Shown one piece after another: positions 27,203-36,111 of a DNA stretch of 64,000 nucleotides. Source of the DNA: Deltaproteobacteria bacterium (GTDB lineage: Bacteria > Desulfobacterota > Binatia > Binatales > Binataceae); NCBI GenBank assembly GCA_021780755.1, contig JAJXYF010000010.1, positions 73,859 to 137,858 of the forward strand, written 5' to 3'. A program made the position numbers and the translations under genes. The notes below the pieces were generated by a model. That model worked only from the letters and a program-made list of their open reading frames with translations. It did not search any database and was not told the origin of the DNA. Every line of letters starts with the position of its first letter. Position 1 is the stretch's first letter.

Positions 27203-28028
27203 GCTGCCCGAGGTCGAGTCGCTGCGGCGAATCCTGGTGCGATCCGCGGTTGGCCGCACGGTCGTCGCGGCGAAGGTGAAAGAGGCGCGCTTGCGCCGCA
27301 TGGTCACGCCGGATTTGGCGCGGGCGATCGCGGGGCGCACGATCGAGGGGATCGGACGGCGCGCAAAATACCTGATGATCGAGCTGAGCGGCGATCATCT
27401 GATGATGGTTCATCTCGGGATGTCGGGCAGCCTGACCCATCGGCGCGGCGATTTCGACGACGCGGCGTTCGATGCGCGTCACGATCACGTCGAGTTCACC
27501 TTCGATGACGGCAGCCGCCTGGTTTACAACGACCCGCGCCGCTTCGGTCTGCTGAAGCTGGTCGCGCACGCCGGGGTCGAATCGATCGTCGAATTGAAAG
27601 GCCTCGGCCCCGAACCATTCGCGAAAGACTTTAACGGCGAATATTTGTGGCGGGTGTCGCGGGGACGTCGCGGCGCGATCAAAAACCTGCTGATGGACCA
27701 GGGTATCGTGGCGGGGGTCGGCAATATCTACGCGTCGGAGATTCTGTTTCGTGCGCGGGTGCGGCCGTCGCGACGGGCGGGCCGGGTGACGCGCGCGGAG
27801 CTCGCGCGGATCGCGACGATCACGGCCGAGGTTCTGCGCGAGGCGATCGGCAGCCGCGGCACCACCTTTCGCAGCTATCGCGATTCGCAAGGACAGCCCG
27901 GCCGCTTCGCCAGCAAGCTGCGCGTCTATGATCGCGAAGGCCAGCCATGCGTGGAGTGCGCGACGCCGATCCGTGCCGTGGTAATCGGCCAGCGATCGAG
28001 CTTTTATTGTCCGCGCTGCCAGAAATAA
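27195..28028 (+). CDS. mutM: Formamidopyrimidine-DNA glycosylase (Fpg/MutM)
   Basis: DNA repair enzyme of 277 aa that removes 8-oxoguanine and formamidopyrimidines. The N-terminal PELPEVE gives the catalytic proline and glutamate, with a lysine in GRRAKYLMIEL. VHLGMSGSL and GVGNIYASEILF are conserved, and the C-terminal zinc finger (CVEC then CPRC) is complete. The ATG lies within the last codons of rsmA, so the genes form one operon with tsaD. Confidence 0.95.
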   Translation: MPELPEVESLRRILVRSAVGRTVVAAKVKEARLRRMVTPDLARAIAGRTIEGIGRRAKYLMIELSGDHLMMVHLGMSGSLTHRRGDFDDAAFDARHDHVEFTFDDGSRLVYNDPRRFGLLKLVAHAGVESIVELKGLGPEPFAKDFNGEYLWRVSRGRRGAIKNLLMDQGIVAGVGNIYASEILFRARVRPSRRAGRVTRAELARIATITAEVLREAIGSRGTTFRSYRDSQGQPGRFASKLRVYDREGQPCVECATPIRAVVIGQRSSFYCPRCQK

Positions 28029-28193
28029 CGGACGGGTACGATGACGGCGTGGGTTGGCTCGAAGCCTCGGTGCCGGACCGCGGAAATCGGTGGTTGCGTT
28101 GACGTTGTGATGGAACCATTTGCGGCACGAACGTAAGCTTGAGGCCGTGGCGGTCAGGCAAGTGGAAGCGGGGAAGAGAGAGGCGATTCGTTG

Positions 28194-29066
28194 ATGGAGA
28201 TACCGCGCGGGCTGGGTGCGCTCTTTGCTTTCGTGTTCGGAGCGTGCGCCGGCAGCTTCGTCAACGTGGTGGCGTACCGGTTGCCGCGCGAGATTTCGAT
28301 CGTGACGCCGCGGTCGTATTGCCCGCGGTGCAATCGGCCGATTCCGGCGTGGGCGAATATCCCGATGCTCGCCTATATCGGCCTGCGCGGGCGCTGCCTG
28401 ATGTGCGGCGGCGCGATTCCGTTCCGTTATTTCCTGACTGAACTCACGCTCGCGGTGGCGGCGGCGTATCTATTTATGTGGTACGGGCTGGGCGATGCGA
28501 TCGCGCGCTTCGTCTTCTGCGCGGCGCTCTATGTGGTCGCGATTATCGATTACGACTGGCGGGTGATCCCGAACCTGATCACCTTCGCGGGAATTCCGAT
28601 CGGGATACTCGCGGCGTGGCTGCTGATTCCGGAGGTGGGACTCGAGCAGTCGCTGATCGGCGCGATCGGCGGCGCGGGTTTCCTGTTTCTCACCGGTGAG
28701 GTTTACCTGCTGGTGCGCCGGATGGAGGGCGTCGGGCTGGGCGACGTGTTTCTGATCGGGATGGTGGGTGCGTTCCTGGGCTGGCCGGGCATGGTGTTTA
28801 CGTTGCTGGGCGGATCGATCCTGGGTGCGATCGGCGGGGTGGTGTTTGCGCTGGCGGGCGGTGCGCCGGCCGCGCCCGAGGAGACGGTGCCGACGGCGAT
28901 TGCGGAGGTGACGGGTGTGCGGCGCGGCGATCTTCCGTCTCCCGAGATGGCCGGTGGCGAGCCTTCGCTGTTGCGCATGGAGGTGCCGTTCGGACCGTTC
29001 CTGGCGTTGGCGGCGGCGTTTTACGCACTCTTTCAGCCGCATCTGATCCGTTGGTATTTTTCGTGA
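28194..29066 (+). CDS. pilD: Prepilin peptidase / N-methyltransferase (PilD type)
   Basis: Polytopic inner-membrane aspartyl protease of 290 aa that cleaves and methylates type IV prepilins or pseudopilins. The cytosolic domain carries zinc pairs C43/C46 and C68/C71, marking the bifunctional long form. The catalytic aspartates lie in AIIDYDWRVIPN (about 119-121) and the GVGLGD motif. About eight hydrophobic segments are visible. The segment near residues 230-265 is a polar Pro/Glu insert between the last helices. No pilin genes are in the window, so its substrates are elsewhere. Confidence 0.92.
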   Translation: MEIPRGLGALFAFVFGACAGSFVNVVAYRLPREISIVTPRSYCPRCNRPIPAWANIPMLAYIGLRGRCLMCGGAIPFRYFLTELTLAVAAAYLFMWYGLGDAIARFVFCAALYVVAIIDYDWRVIPNLITFAGIPIGILAAWLLIPEVGLEQSLIGAIGGAGFLFLTGEVYLLVRRMEGVGLGDVFLIGMVGAFLGWPGMVFTLLGGSILGAIGGVVFALAGGAPAAPEETVPTAIAEVTGVRRGDLPSPEMAGGEPSLLRMEVPFGPFLALAAAFYALFQPHLIRWYFS

Positions 29067-29091
29067 TGACGGGCACTATAGCGACCAGCTA

Positions 29092-29730
29092 ATGGGCAAA
29101 GGGTTTTTCATCACGCTCGAGGGCGTCGAAGGCTCGGGCAAGACCACGCAGACGGCGCTGGTGGCCGACGCGCTGCGTGCCGCGGGTTATCGCGTGACGG
29201 TGACCCGCGAGCCGGGGGGAACCCGCGCGGGCGAAGCGATTCGCGCGATTTTTCTTGATCCGGCGGTCTCGCTGCACGCCGCCGCCGAGTTGCTGCTGGT
29301 GCTCGCCGATCGCGCGCAGCATGTGCGCGAGAAGCTCAAACCGGCGTTGGCGGCCGGCGAAATCGTACTTTCCGATCGCTACTCTGATTCGACCATCGCC
29401 TACCAGGGCTACGGCCGTGGACTCGATCTGAAGCTGCTCGACGAATTGAACCGGCTGGCAAGCGACGGCGCGCGGCCGGACCTGACGATCGTGCTCGATC
29501 TCGCGGTCGAGACCGGATTGGAGCGGACGCGCGCGCGGGTCCGCGGCGACGTGCGCGGCCCCGATCGCTTCGAGGGCGAGCAGGTTGAGTTTCATCGGCG
29601 GGTGCGCGAGGGTTTTCTGAAGATCGCGCGCGACGAGCCCGGGCGGGTGATCACGATCGACGCGACCCGTCCGATGGACGAAATCACCGCACGCATTGCC
29701 GCCGCGATCCTTGCTTTGGTGACACGCTGA
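29092..29730 (+). CDS. tmk: Thymidylate kinase
   Basis: dTMP kinase of 212 aa that makes dTDP. The P-loop GVEGSGKTTQ starts at residue 11, followed by TREPGGTRAGE and the DRYSDSTIAYQG motif; the family LID segment with RVRGDVRGPDRFE is present. It overlaps holB by one base (TGATG). It starts the tmk-holB-ricT-metG-tatD series, an arrangement well known from Firmicutes and other phyla. Confidence 0.95.
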   Translation: MGKGFFITLEGVEGSGKTTQTALVADALRAAGYRVTVTREPGGTRAGEAIRAIFLDPAVSLHAAAELLLVLADRAQHVREKLKPALAAGEIVLSDRYSDSTIAYQGYGRGLDLKLLDELNRLASDGARPDLTIVLDLAVETGLERTRARVRGDVRGPDRFEGEQVEFHRRVREGFLKIARDEPGRVITIDATRPMDEITARIAAAILALVTR

Positions 29731-30812
29731 TGCCATTTGCGGGCGTGGCCGGGAATCGCGCGGTGATCGACGGGCTTCAGGCGGAGCTTGCGCGCCGCCC
29801 GTCGCATGCCTACCTGTTCGCGGGTCCGCGCGGGGTCGGCAAAGCGATCGTGGCGCGCGGTGTGGCGCATTATCTGTTGTGCGAGCGATCGCCGGGCGCG
29901 CGGTTCTGCTGCAATCCAGCGAATTGTCCGGTGCGCGTGGCGGCACCCGCGGCGGGGCGCGGGCGCGGCGCCGCGTCGGCGGCAGCTTCGCCGCGCTGCG
30001 ACTGTTGCGCGGGGTGCGTACAGATCGCGCTCGGCGTCCATCCGGATTTCGTTTACGTTGCGCGTCAGCCTAATCGCAGCGATCTCTTGATCGAGCAAGT
30101 GCGCGATTTGATCGAGCGCCTCGGCGTGCGTCCGTCGCGCGGTCCGCGGCGAATCGCGATTGTCGATGACGCCGAAACGCTGAATCTGCCGGCGCAAAAC
30201 GCCCTGCTGAAGACGCTCGAGGAGCCGCCCGGCCATACCATGATGATCCTGGTGACGAGCAGCGAGCGCGCGTTGCTCGATACGGTGCGATCGCGTTTGC
30301 GGCCGGTGCGCTTCGGTCCGCTGAGCGCAGCCGAAATCGCCGGGGTGCTGGTGTCGCGGGCGAAGATCGAGCCGGAGCGGGCCAAGGCGATCGCCCCGCT
30401 GGCGCGCGGGAGTATTTCACGCGCGTTGGCGCTGGCGCAGGGTGAGGAGCCGCCGGTCAAGGAATTGATCGAAGCGCTGGCGCGGGCGCGGACGCTCGAT
30501 TTCGCGGGCGCGCAGAGTCTGGCGCAGGAGCTCTTTGGCGCGCGCGATCAGGCGGTCGAAAATTTCGAGCTAATCGCGCGGCTGCTGGAGGAAATGCTAT
30601 GCTCCAAGCTGCTCGGGTCTGAGCTGATAGCGTCGGCTCCGGAAGCCGCCGCGGCGATGGCGGAGATTGCCGGGCGCAGCGACGCCGCCGCACTCGCGCA
30701 GGTCGCAGTTAGCGCATTGGCGGCTGCGGTGGCGGTTGACGAGATGGCGAATTCGAGGCTCCAGGCCGAGCAATTCTGGATCGGCGCGGGACGCGCGCTG
30801 CGGGGAGAATAG
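29730..30812 (+). CDS. holB: DNA polymerase III delta' subunit
   Basis: Clamp-loader subunit of 360 aa. The AAA+ fold shows FAGPRGVGKAIVA and KTLEEPPGHTMMILVTS. The zinc module is expanded: after LLCERSPGARFCC there is an Ala/Gly/Arg-rich insert of about 25 residues with extra cysteines before CDCCAGC. E. coli delta' has four cysteines in a compact module; here eight are visible. The insert may be a low-complexity expansion without function. It is translationally coupled to tmk and ricT. Confidence 0.9.
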   Translation: MPFAGVAGNRAVIDGLQAELARRPSHAYLFAGPRGVGKAIVARGVAHYLLCERSPGARFCCNPANCPVRVAAPAAGRGRGAASAAASPRCDCCAGCVQIALGVHPDFVYVARQPNRSDLLIEQVRDLIERLGVRPSRGPRRIAIVDDAETLNLPAQNALLKTLEEPPGHTMMILVTSSERALLDTVRSRLRPVRFGPLSAAEIAGVLVSRAKIEPERAKAIAPLARGSISRALALAQGEEPPVKELIEALARARTLDFAGAQSLAQELFGARDQAVENFELIARLLEEMLCSKLLGSELIASAPEAAAAMAEIAGRSDAAALAQVAVSALAAAVAVDEMANSRLQAEQFWIGAGRALRGE

Positions 30813-31666
30813 TGGCCGGCGATATCGATCCCTTCGAGACCAATGCGGACGAGCCCAAGATTGTCGCCGTCAGCCTGCAGCACGCGGGCCATCTCTACAA
30901 CTATCTCGCGGGCGGACTGACGCTTAGGCGCGGCGATCGCGTGCTCGTCGAAGGCGAGGCCGGCACCCGCCTCGGCACGATCGAAATCGAACCGCATGAG
31001 CCGGCGCGGACCTTGGACCTCTCGGCGATGCGCCCGGTGGTGCGCCTGGCGCAGGACAGCGACTTCCGGGTCGAGGAGGATACGCTCACCCGCGAACAGC
31101 ATGCGCAGCGGCTATGCGTCACGCGGATTCGCGAACGCGACCTGCCGATGAAGCTGGTGACGGTGGATTACACCTACGACGGGCGCAAGGCGATATTTTA
31201 TTTCACCGCCGAGAACCGTGTCGATTTCCGCGACCTGGTGCGCGACCTCGCGAACGCGCTGCGCGTGCGGGTCGAGATGAAGCAGATTGGCGCGCGCGAC
31301 GAGAGCAAGGTGACCGGCGGTATCGGGCCATGCGGACGCGAGCTGTGCTGCTCGTCGTGGCTGCGCGATTTCGAGGCGGTGACGGTCAAGATGGCGCGCG
31401 ACCAGGGGCTGGCGCTGAATCCGTCGCGGCTGGCCGGGATGTGCGGACGGCTCAAGTGCTGCCTGCGCTACGAGTACGCGACCTACGTCGAACTGAGGCG
31501 CGCGCTGCCGAATCTCGGCAAGCGCGTCGAATCGGTGCAGGGCAACGGCAAAGTCGTGCGCCAGAACATCCTGAAGCAGACGGTGCTGATCCAGCGCGAG
31601 GAAGATGGCGGCGTAGTCGAGGCGACGCTCCAGGATTTGGTTGACGCGCGGCCGGCGAAACTCTGA
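30812..31666 (+). CDS. ricT: PSP1 domain regulatory iron-sulfur protein (RicT/YaaT type)
   Basis: Protein of 284 aa with a PSP1 C-terminal domain. In Bacillus, RicT joins RicA and RicF in an Fe-S complex that supports RNA processing. Conserved cysteines occur in GIGPCGRELCCSS and GMCGRLKCCLRYE. YDGRKAIFYFTAENRVDFRDL is the typical PSP1 block. The GTG start overlaps the holB stop (TAGTG). RicA and RicF are not in the window. The position between holB and metG matches other bacteria. Confidence 0.9.
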   Translation: MAGDIDPFETNADEPKIVAVSLQHAGHLYNYLAGGLTLRRGDRVLVEGEAGTRLGTIEIEPHEPARTLDLSAMRPVVRLAQDSDFRVEEDTLTREQHAQRLCVTRIRERDLPMKLVTVDYTYDGRKAIFYFTAENRVDFRDLVRDLANALRVRVEMKQIGARDESKVTGGIGPCGRELCCSSWLRDFEAVTVKMARDQGLALNPSRLAGMCGRLKCCLRYEYATYVELRRALPNLGKRVESVQGNGKVVRQNILKQTVLIQREEDGGVVEATLQDLVDARPAKL

Positions 31667-31737
31667 ATCCGATCCGGCGCGCGGCGCATCGGGAACTCAA
31701 GCGCGAAGTTCAGGAAGAACCTCACTACAATCTGAAG

Positions 31738-33309
31738 ATGTCCGAACGTATCCATATCACGACCGCGATCTTCTACAGCAACGGCACACCGCACGTCGGC
31801 AGTGCATACGAGGCGTTGGCGGCCGATGTCTTTGCGCGATGCCAGCGGCGCAGGCGCGGGCGCGAAAACGTGTCGTTCCTGAGCGGGACGGATGAGCATG
31901 GCGACAAAATCCGGCGCGCCGCGATGGCCGAGGGACTCGCGCCCAAGGCGTACACCGACAAGATGTCGGTGCTGTTTCGCGACGCGTTCAAAGGGCTCAA
32001 CGTCGATCTGGACTATTGGGTGCGGACCACCGACGCGGTGCATGAGAAATTCGTCCAGCGGATGCTCGTCGAGACGCAGGCGAAGGGCAATATCGAATTC
32101 AAGGAGTACGAGGGTCTCTACTGTGTCGGCTGCGAGCGCTTCTACACCGAAAAGGAATTGCAGCAGCCGGGCAACCTGTGCCCGACGCACAACGCGCCGG
32201 TCGAGTTGATCAAAGAGAGTAACTACTTCCTCAAGATCGATCAGTTTCGCGAGCAGGTGATCGAGAAAATCAAGCGCGATGAAATCCTGATCCGTCCCGA
32301 GCGCTACAAGAACGAGGCACTCAACATGCTTGGCGAACCGCTGAGCGACCTGTGCATTTCGCGGCCCAAGGCGCGGATGGATTGGGGAATCGAGCTGCCG
32401 TTCGACGACCAGTACGTGACCTACGTTTGGTACGACGCATTCTGGGCGTACGTGAGCGAGCCGGCGAGCCGGCTTGGCCTCGACGTTTTCATGCGCGAGT
32501 GGTGGCCCACTACCGAGCATTTCATCGGCAAGGACATTCTGAAGACCCACGCGGTCTATTGGCCGGCGATTTTGCTGGCGGCGGGGCTGCCGCTGTTCAG
32601 GAGCCTGAACGTGCACGGATGGCTGAATTTCGGCGGCTCGCGGATGTCGAAAAGCTCCGGCAACGTGCGCGATCCGGTCAGTTACGAAAAGGCCTTCGGG
32701 CCCGACGTGCTGCGCTACTTCGTGATGCGCGAAGTGGTCTATGGACTCGACGGTGATTTTTCCGAGGAGCGGCTGACCGAGCGTTACAACGCGGACCTGG
32801 CCAACGATCTCGGCAACGTCGTGAGCCGCGTGCTCGCGATGGCGCAGCGCTATTTCAATGGCAAGGTTTCGGAGTCACCGGAAATTCCTGACCTAAGTCT
32901 GTTCCTGACCAAAAAAATTGCATGGTCCGATTTGCTCGAACTGACCGAACGAGTAAACGACGATGTGACCAAGGAACTCGACTTCAAAAGAGCGTTGGAA
33001 AAGATTTGGGCGGGGCTGGATGTCGCCAACAAATATATCGTCGAAACCGCGCCGTTCAGTCTCGCGAAGGATCCCGCAAAGCTGCCACAGGTCGCGCAGA
33101 TTCTGGCCAACCTGCTCGAGGCGATCCGCGTGGTCGCCGACGCCCTCGAACCGTTTATGCCCGTGACCGCGGGAAAAATCTTCGATCTGCTTAACGTCGT
33201 TGACGACGCGACTAAGCGCGCACCTTACGGCGAAGGGTTGAAGCCGGGGCATCAGGTGAACGCGCCGGTGCCGTTGTTTCCGCGCCGCGAGAAATTGGCG
33301 GCAAGCTGA
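31738..33309 (+). CDS. metG: Methionyl-tRNA synthetase
   Basis: Class I aminoacyl-tRNA synthetase of 523 aa charging tRNA-Met. The HIGH-type motif is HVGS at residues 19-22, and the KMSKS loop reads RMSKS near 302-306. A zinc knuckle (CVGC ... CPTH) lies around residues 128-150. The C-terminal helical anticodon domain is complete, with no appended tRNA-binding EMAP domain, so this is the short form. It lies 71 bp after ricT and 55 bp before tatD. Confidence 0.95.
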   Translation: MSERIHITTAIFYSNGTPHVGSAYEALAADVFARCQRRRRGRENVSFLSGTDEHGDKIRRAAMAEGLAPKAYTDKMSVLFRDAFKGLNVDLDYWVRTTDAVHEKFVQRMLVETQAKGNIEFKEYEGLYCVGCERFYTEKELQQPGNLCPTHNAPVELIKESNYFLKIDQFREQVIEKIKRDEILIRPERYKNEALNMLGEPLSDLCISRPKARMDWGIELPFDDQYVTYVWYDAFWAYVSEPASRLGLDVFMREWWPTTEHFIGKDILKTHAVYWPAILLAAGLPLFRSLNVHGWLNFGGSRMSKSSGNVRDPVSYEKAFGPDVLRYFVMREVVYGLDGDFSEERLTERYNADLANDLGNVVSRVLAMAQRYFNGKVSESPEIPDLSLFLTKKIAWSDLLELTERVNDDVTKELDFKRALEKIWAGLDVANKYIVETAPFSLAKDPAKLPQVAQILANLLEAIRVVADALEPFMPVTAGKIFDLLNVVDDATKRAPYGEGLKPGHQVNAPVPLFPRREKLAAS

Positions 33310-33364
33310 CTTCCGCACGGAGTCCCGATCGAGTCGCGTAGCCAATCGCGAACTGAATCCGCAA

Positions 33365-34159
33365 TTGAACCCGCAATCAAATTTAGTCGATACGCACTGC
33401 CATCTGGCGGACCCGAAGCTGCGCGTTGACCTCGAAGCGATCCTCGATCGCGCGCGGACAGCCGGGTTGCGCATGATGGTCGCGGTCGGTGCGATCGGGT
33501 CGATCGAATGCGATCGCGAGACCGTGGCGATCGCCGAACGCAATGCGGACGTATATGCGGCCGTGGGGGTGCATCCGCATGACGCGAAGGATTGCGACGA
33601 CGAGCGTATCGCGCAACTGCGCGACCTTGCGCAATCGTCGCGCGTCGTCGCGATTGGCGAGAGCGGGCTGGATTTTCATTACATGCATTCGCCGATCGAG
33701 GCGCAGGAGACGGCGCTGCGCCGTCAGCTCGAACTTGCGCATGAGGTGAATCGTCCGATCGTGATTCATTGCCGCGACGCCGAAGCGCGGCTGGCGGCGA
33801 TCGTGCGCGAAGTCGGGATGCCGCCGCGCGGCGGTGTGATCCATTGCTTTACCGGGGACGCGGCGGCGGCGCGCGAGTTCCTCGCGATCGGCTTTTACAT
33901 TTCGTTTTCGGGGATCGTGACCTTCAAGAGTGCCGCGACCCTGCGCGAAGCGGTACCGGTCGTTCCCGCCGAGCGTCTGCTGGCCGAGACCGACGCGCCG
34001 TATCTCGCGCCGGAGCCGTATCGCGGCAAAGTGAACGAACCCGCGTTCATCGCCCGGACCTTCGATGTTCTCGCGCGGCTGCGCAATTGCGATCGCGACG
34101 CGTTGGCGGCGCGGATTGTGGCGAACGCGGCGCGTATCTTCAATCTCGCGCCGGCCTGA
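33365..34159 (+). CDS. tatD: TatD family metal-dependent hydrolase (DNase)
   Basis: TIM-barrel amidohydrolase of 264 aa with 3'-5' exonuclease activity in E. coli TatD. Metal ligands appear in DTHCHL, the GESGLDFHY glutamate, IHCRDA and VIHCFTG histidines, and ETDAPYLAPEPYRG aspartate. The only plausible start is TTG 33365, because an in-frame stop lies just upstream and the conserved DTHCHL begins nine residues later. It is the last housekeeping gene of the tmk series. Confidence 0.92.
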   Translation: MNPQSNLVDTHCHLADPKLRVDLEAILDRARTAGLRMMVAVGAIGSIECDRETVAIAERNADVYAAVGVHPHDAKDCDDERIAQLRDLAQSSRVVAIGESGLDFHYMHSPIEAQETALRRQLELAHEVNRPIVIHCRDAEARLAAIVREVGMPPRGGVIHCFTGDAAAAREFLAIGFYISFSGIVTFKSAATLREAVPVVPAERLLAETDAPYLAPEPYRGKVNEPAFIARTFDVLARLRNCDRDALAARIVANAARIFNLAPA

Positions 34160-34323
34160 GCCGCGTTGCGAGTACGCGAAGCGCGCCCGCCTGGGCGACG
34201 CCGCGCAGGCCAACCTACGGGCGATGCTTTGGCGCCCACCCGACCCGCCCGGCAACTCGACTTCGAGGTATTTTCACATTTCGGATGGAGTCGGGGTTAT
34301 AGCCAGTCGGGAGGTCACCGACG

Positions 34324-34494
34324 ATGTTTCCATCATTCGCGACTATGGCTATCGGAGTGGCGGTTACCGCCGTCCTGGCGGTGGTGGACTGGTACGTATG
34401 GCGGACTGGTCCGGCGGGGCGAGATCCGCGGGTCGCATCCGAGCCGCGGCTTGCCGAGGACAAGGACGGGGCGGCCTTCCAAGAGGTTGCCTAG
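34324..34494 (+). CDS. Small single-pass membrane protein (56 aa)
   Basis: A short ORF with a strong GGGAGGTC seven bases before its ATG. It encodes an N-terminal hydrophobic helix (FATMAIGVAVTAVLAVV) followed by WYVWR and a hydrophilic tail of about 28 residues (RVASEPRLAEDKDG). The topology is therefore a short membrane-anchored peptide. It ends 5 bp before the first possible start of the ECF sigma gene, consistent with translational coupling. Small membrane proteins next to ECF sigma factors can be anti-sigma factors, but the cytoplasmic part is too short to recognise a known anti-sigma domain. Confidence 0.6.
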   Translation: MFPSFATMAIGVAVTAVLAVVDWYVWRTGPAGRDPRVASEPRLAEDKDGAAFQEVA

Positions 34495-34499
34495 CAAAC

Positions 34500-35075
34500 A
34501 TGGAGGACCTATTGATTCGGACAGGCGGCGCGAACGGCCGCGGAATCCGGAGGCCGCCACCCATCGAAATGAAAACGCCGACGACATTCGAACTGCCGCC
34601 GTCCTTCGACGACGCGGTAGCGCGCCACGAGCGCGAGTTGATGCGTTTTCTGTTGCGCACGACGCGCGATCAGGACGATGCGCTCGATCTATTCCAGGAG
34701 ACCTGGCTGCGCGCCTATCGGGCGTGGCCGAAGCTCGAATCGGCGGCGGGCCTGCGGCCATGGCTGTATCGAATCGCGACGAATTTGTGCCTGAACCGGG
34801 CGCGCGATCGGATGCGGCGGGCGCGTGTGATCGGAGACGAAGAGCTCGATTTGGCGCAAGTGGCGGGGAGTTCGAACGGAGCGCACGATGGCGTGCTTAA
34901 TTTGAAGGCGGCGATTTCGCAACTGCCGCACAATCAGCGCGAAGCCCTGGTCATGCGCAAATTCGGCGGACTCGAGTACGCGGAAATCGCGACGGCGCTT
35001 GGCTGCTCGGCGGAGAGCGCCCGCGCCGGCGTGTATCAGGCGCTCAAGAAACTGAAAGTTGCGGCGGAGTTATAG
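34500..35075 (+). CDS. ECF-type RNA polymerase sigma factor
   Basis: Sigma-70 family protein, 191 aa from ATG 34500 or 168 aa from ATG 34569, which sits just before the domain. Region 2 reads ELMRFLLRTTRDQDDALDLF then QETWLRAYRAWPKLE; region 4 is ISQLPHNQREALVMRKFGGL with AEIATALGCSAESARAGVYQ. Regions 3 and 1.1 are missing, as in ECF factors. It lies between the small membrane ORF and the Ogt/Ada fusion with gaps of 5 and 3 bp, so the three genes form one unit. A role in alkylation stress is inferred from this context. Confidence 0.88.
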   Translation: MEDLLIRTGGANGRGIRRPPPIEMKTPTTFELPPSFDDAVARHERELMRFLLRTTRDQDDALDLFQETWLRAYRAWPKLESAAGLRPWLYRIATNLCLNRARDRMRRARVIGDEELDLAQVAGSSNGAHDGVLNLKAAISQLPHNQREALVMRKFGGLEYAEIATALGCSAESARAGVYQALKKLKVAAEL

Positions 35076-35078
35076 GCG

Positions 35079-35888
35079 ATGAAGAATCTGCGAAATCCCG
35101 ATGAATTCGATCCCGCATCGGACCAGGCATCGGACGCGGCGATCGAAAATATCCTGCTGATCGCGCGGCAGCGGCTGGCGCGAGCGCTCGCGCCAATTCG
35201 GCGGCCGGTCGCGCGACTTGGAATTATTGAATCGCGCCTCGGGCGTTTGCTTGCCGCGGAGAGTCCACGCGGACTGGTCGCGCTCACTTACCTGGACACC
35301 AACGACGGCAAGAAGGTTATTGCGGCCTTGAAGCAGAAGTTCGATCTGGTCGAAGACCCCTCCGCGGCGGTACGGATTGGCGTCGAGATCGAAGCGCATC
35401 TGGCCGGCGAGGGCGACGCGACTGCGCGTCGGCCGATTGATTTGAGCCTGGTGGCGAGCGCTTTCCAGCGGCGCGCGCTGACGCGCTTGCGTACGGTGCC
35501 GCCCGGTTCGGTCGTCACCTACCAGGGACTCGCCGCCGCGATCGGATCGCCGTCGAGCCAGCGCGCGATCGGCACCACGATGGCGACCAATCCACTGCCG
35601 ATTTACGTCCCGTGCCATCGCGTGATCAAATCGGACGGCACGATCGGAAATTACGGCGGGGGCGTAGAGCGCAAGCTCAAATTGTTGCGGGCGGAGGGCT
35701 TCGCGGTGGACCGCGGCGATCGCGTCGGGCCGCATGCGGTCTATGGACATTGGCAATCGCGAATTTTCTGCCGGCCGACCTGCGCGGCGGTGCGCCGGGC
35801 CGAGCGCAAGAAATGGATTATCTTTACGGACTCGGCGCATGCGCAGGGGGTGGGAATGCGCGCATGTAAACTCTGCCATCCGGCGTAG
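35079..35888 (+). CDS. Fusion of O6-alkylguanine-DNA alkyltransferase (Ogt) and Ada zinc-binding domain
   Basis: DNA alkylation repair protein of 269 aa. Residues about 40-110 form the MGMT N-terminal part. The Ogt catalytic domain (AFQRRALTRLRTVPPG, IYVPCHRVI) has acceptor Cys179. From residue 222 there is an Ada metal-binding domain (VYGHWQSRIFCRPTC ... CKLC) with all four zinc cysteines C231, C235, C263 and C266; in E. coli Ada the equivalent of C231 accepts methyl from phosphotriesters. In classical Ada this domain is at the N-terminus, followed by an AraC helix-turn-helix and then Ogt. Here the order is reversed and no HTH is visible. Confidence 0.87.
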   Translation: MKNLRNPDEFDPASDQASDAAIENILLIARQRLARALAPIRRPVARLGIIESRLGRLLAAESPRGLVALTYLDTNDGKKVIAALKQKFDLVEDPSAAVRIGVEIEAHLAGEGDATARRPIDLSLVASAFQRRALTRLRTVPPGSVVTYQGLAAAIGSPSSQRAIGTTMATNPLPIYVPCHRVIKSDGTIGNYGGGVERKLKLLRAEGFAVDRGDRVGPHAVYGHWQSRIFCRPTCAAVRRAERKKWIIFTDSAHAQGVGMRACKLCHPA

Positions 35889-35913
35889 CGCGCGGAGAGA
35901 AATTAATGAAGAT

Positions 35914-35953
35914 CCAAAACTTATGGTTTCACTGAACCTCGATGAGGTTGCAC
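35914..35953 (+). repeat. Dispersed palindromic repeat family 1, copy B
   Basis: Twenty-five bases after the Ogt/Ada stop, CAAAACTTATGG...TTTC leads into a hairpin with arms CTGAACCTC / GAGGTTGCA. It is close to the carD copy over about 35 positions (AACTTA, then TGAACCTCnATGAGGTT). It differs by one base in the right arm. Confidence 0.55.
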
Positions 35954-36052
35954 GGCATTCCATGCCGCCGGTGGTCACGTTCGTGTTGCTCGATTGTCGG
36001 CAGGGACGAGGGCGTCCTTAGCTCTGTGAAAACCTCGTCGGTCGGTGAAACA

Positions 36053-36087
36053 GAAAAACGGGGACGCCCGCGAATTGGGCGTCCCCG
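36053..36087 (-). terminator. Intrinsic terminator of the glycine-zipper gene
   Basis: An 11-bp GC-rich stem (36059-36069 with 36077-36087) and 7-base loop. On the minus strand it is followed by a TTTTT run (36054-36058). It lies 25 bp past the stop of the gene ending at 36112. Confidence 0.85.
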
Positions 36088-36111
36088 CCGCTAAGCGTAA
36101 ATCACGTCAGA

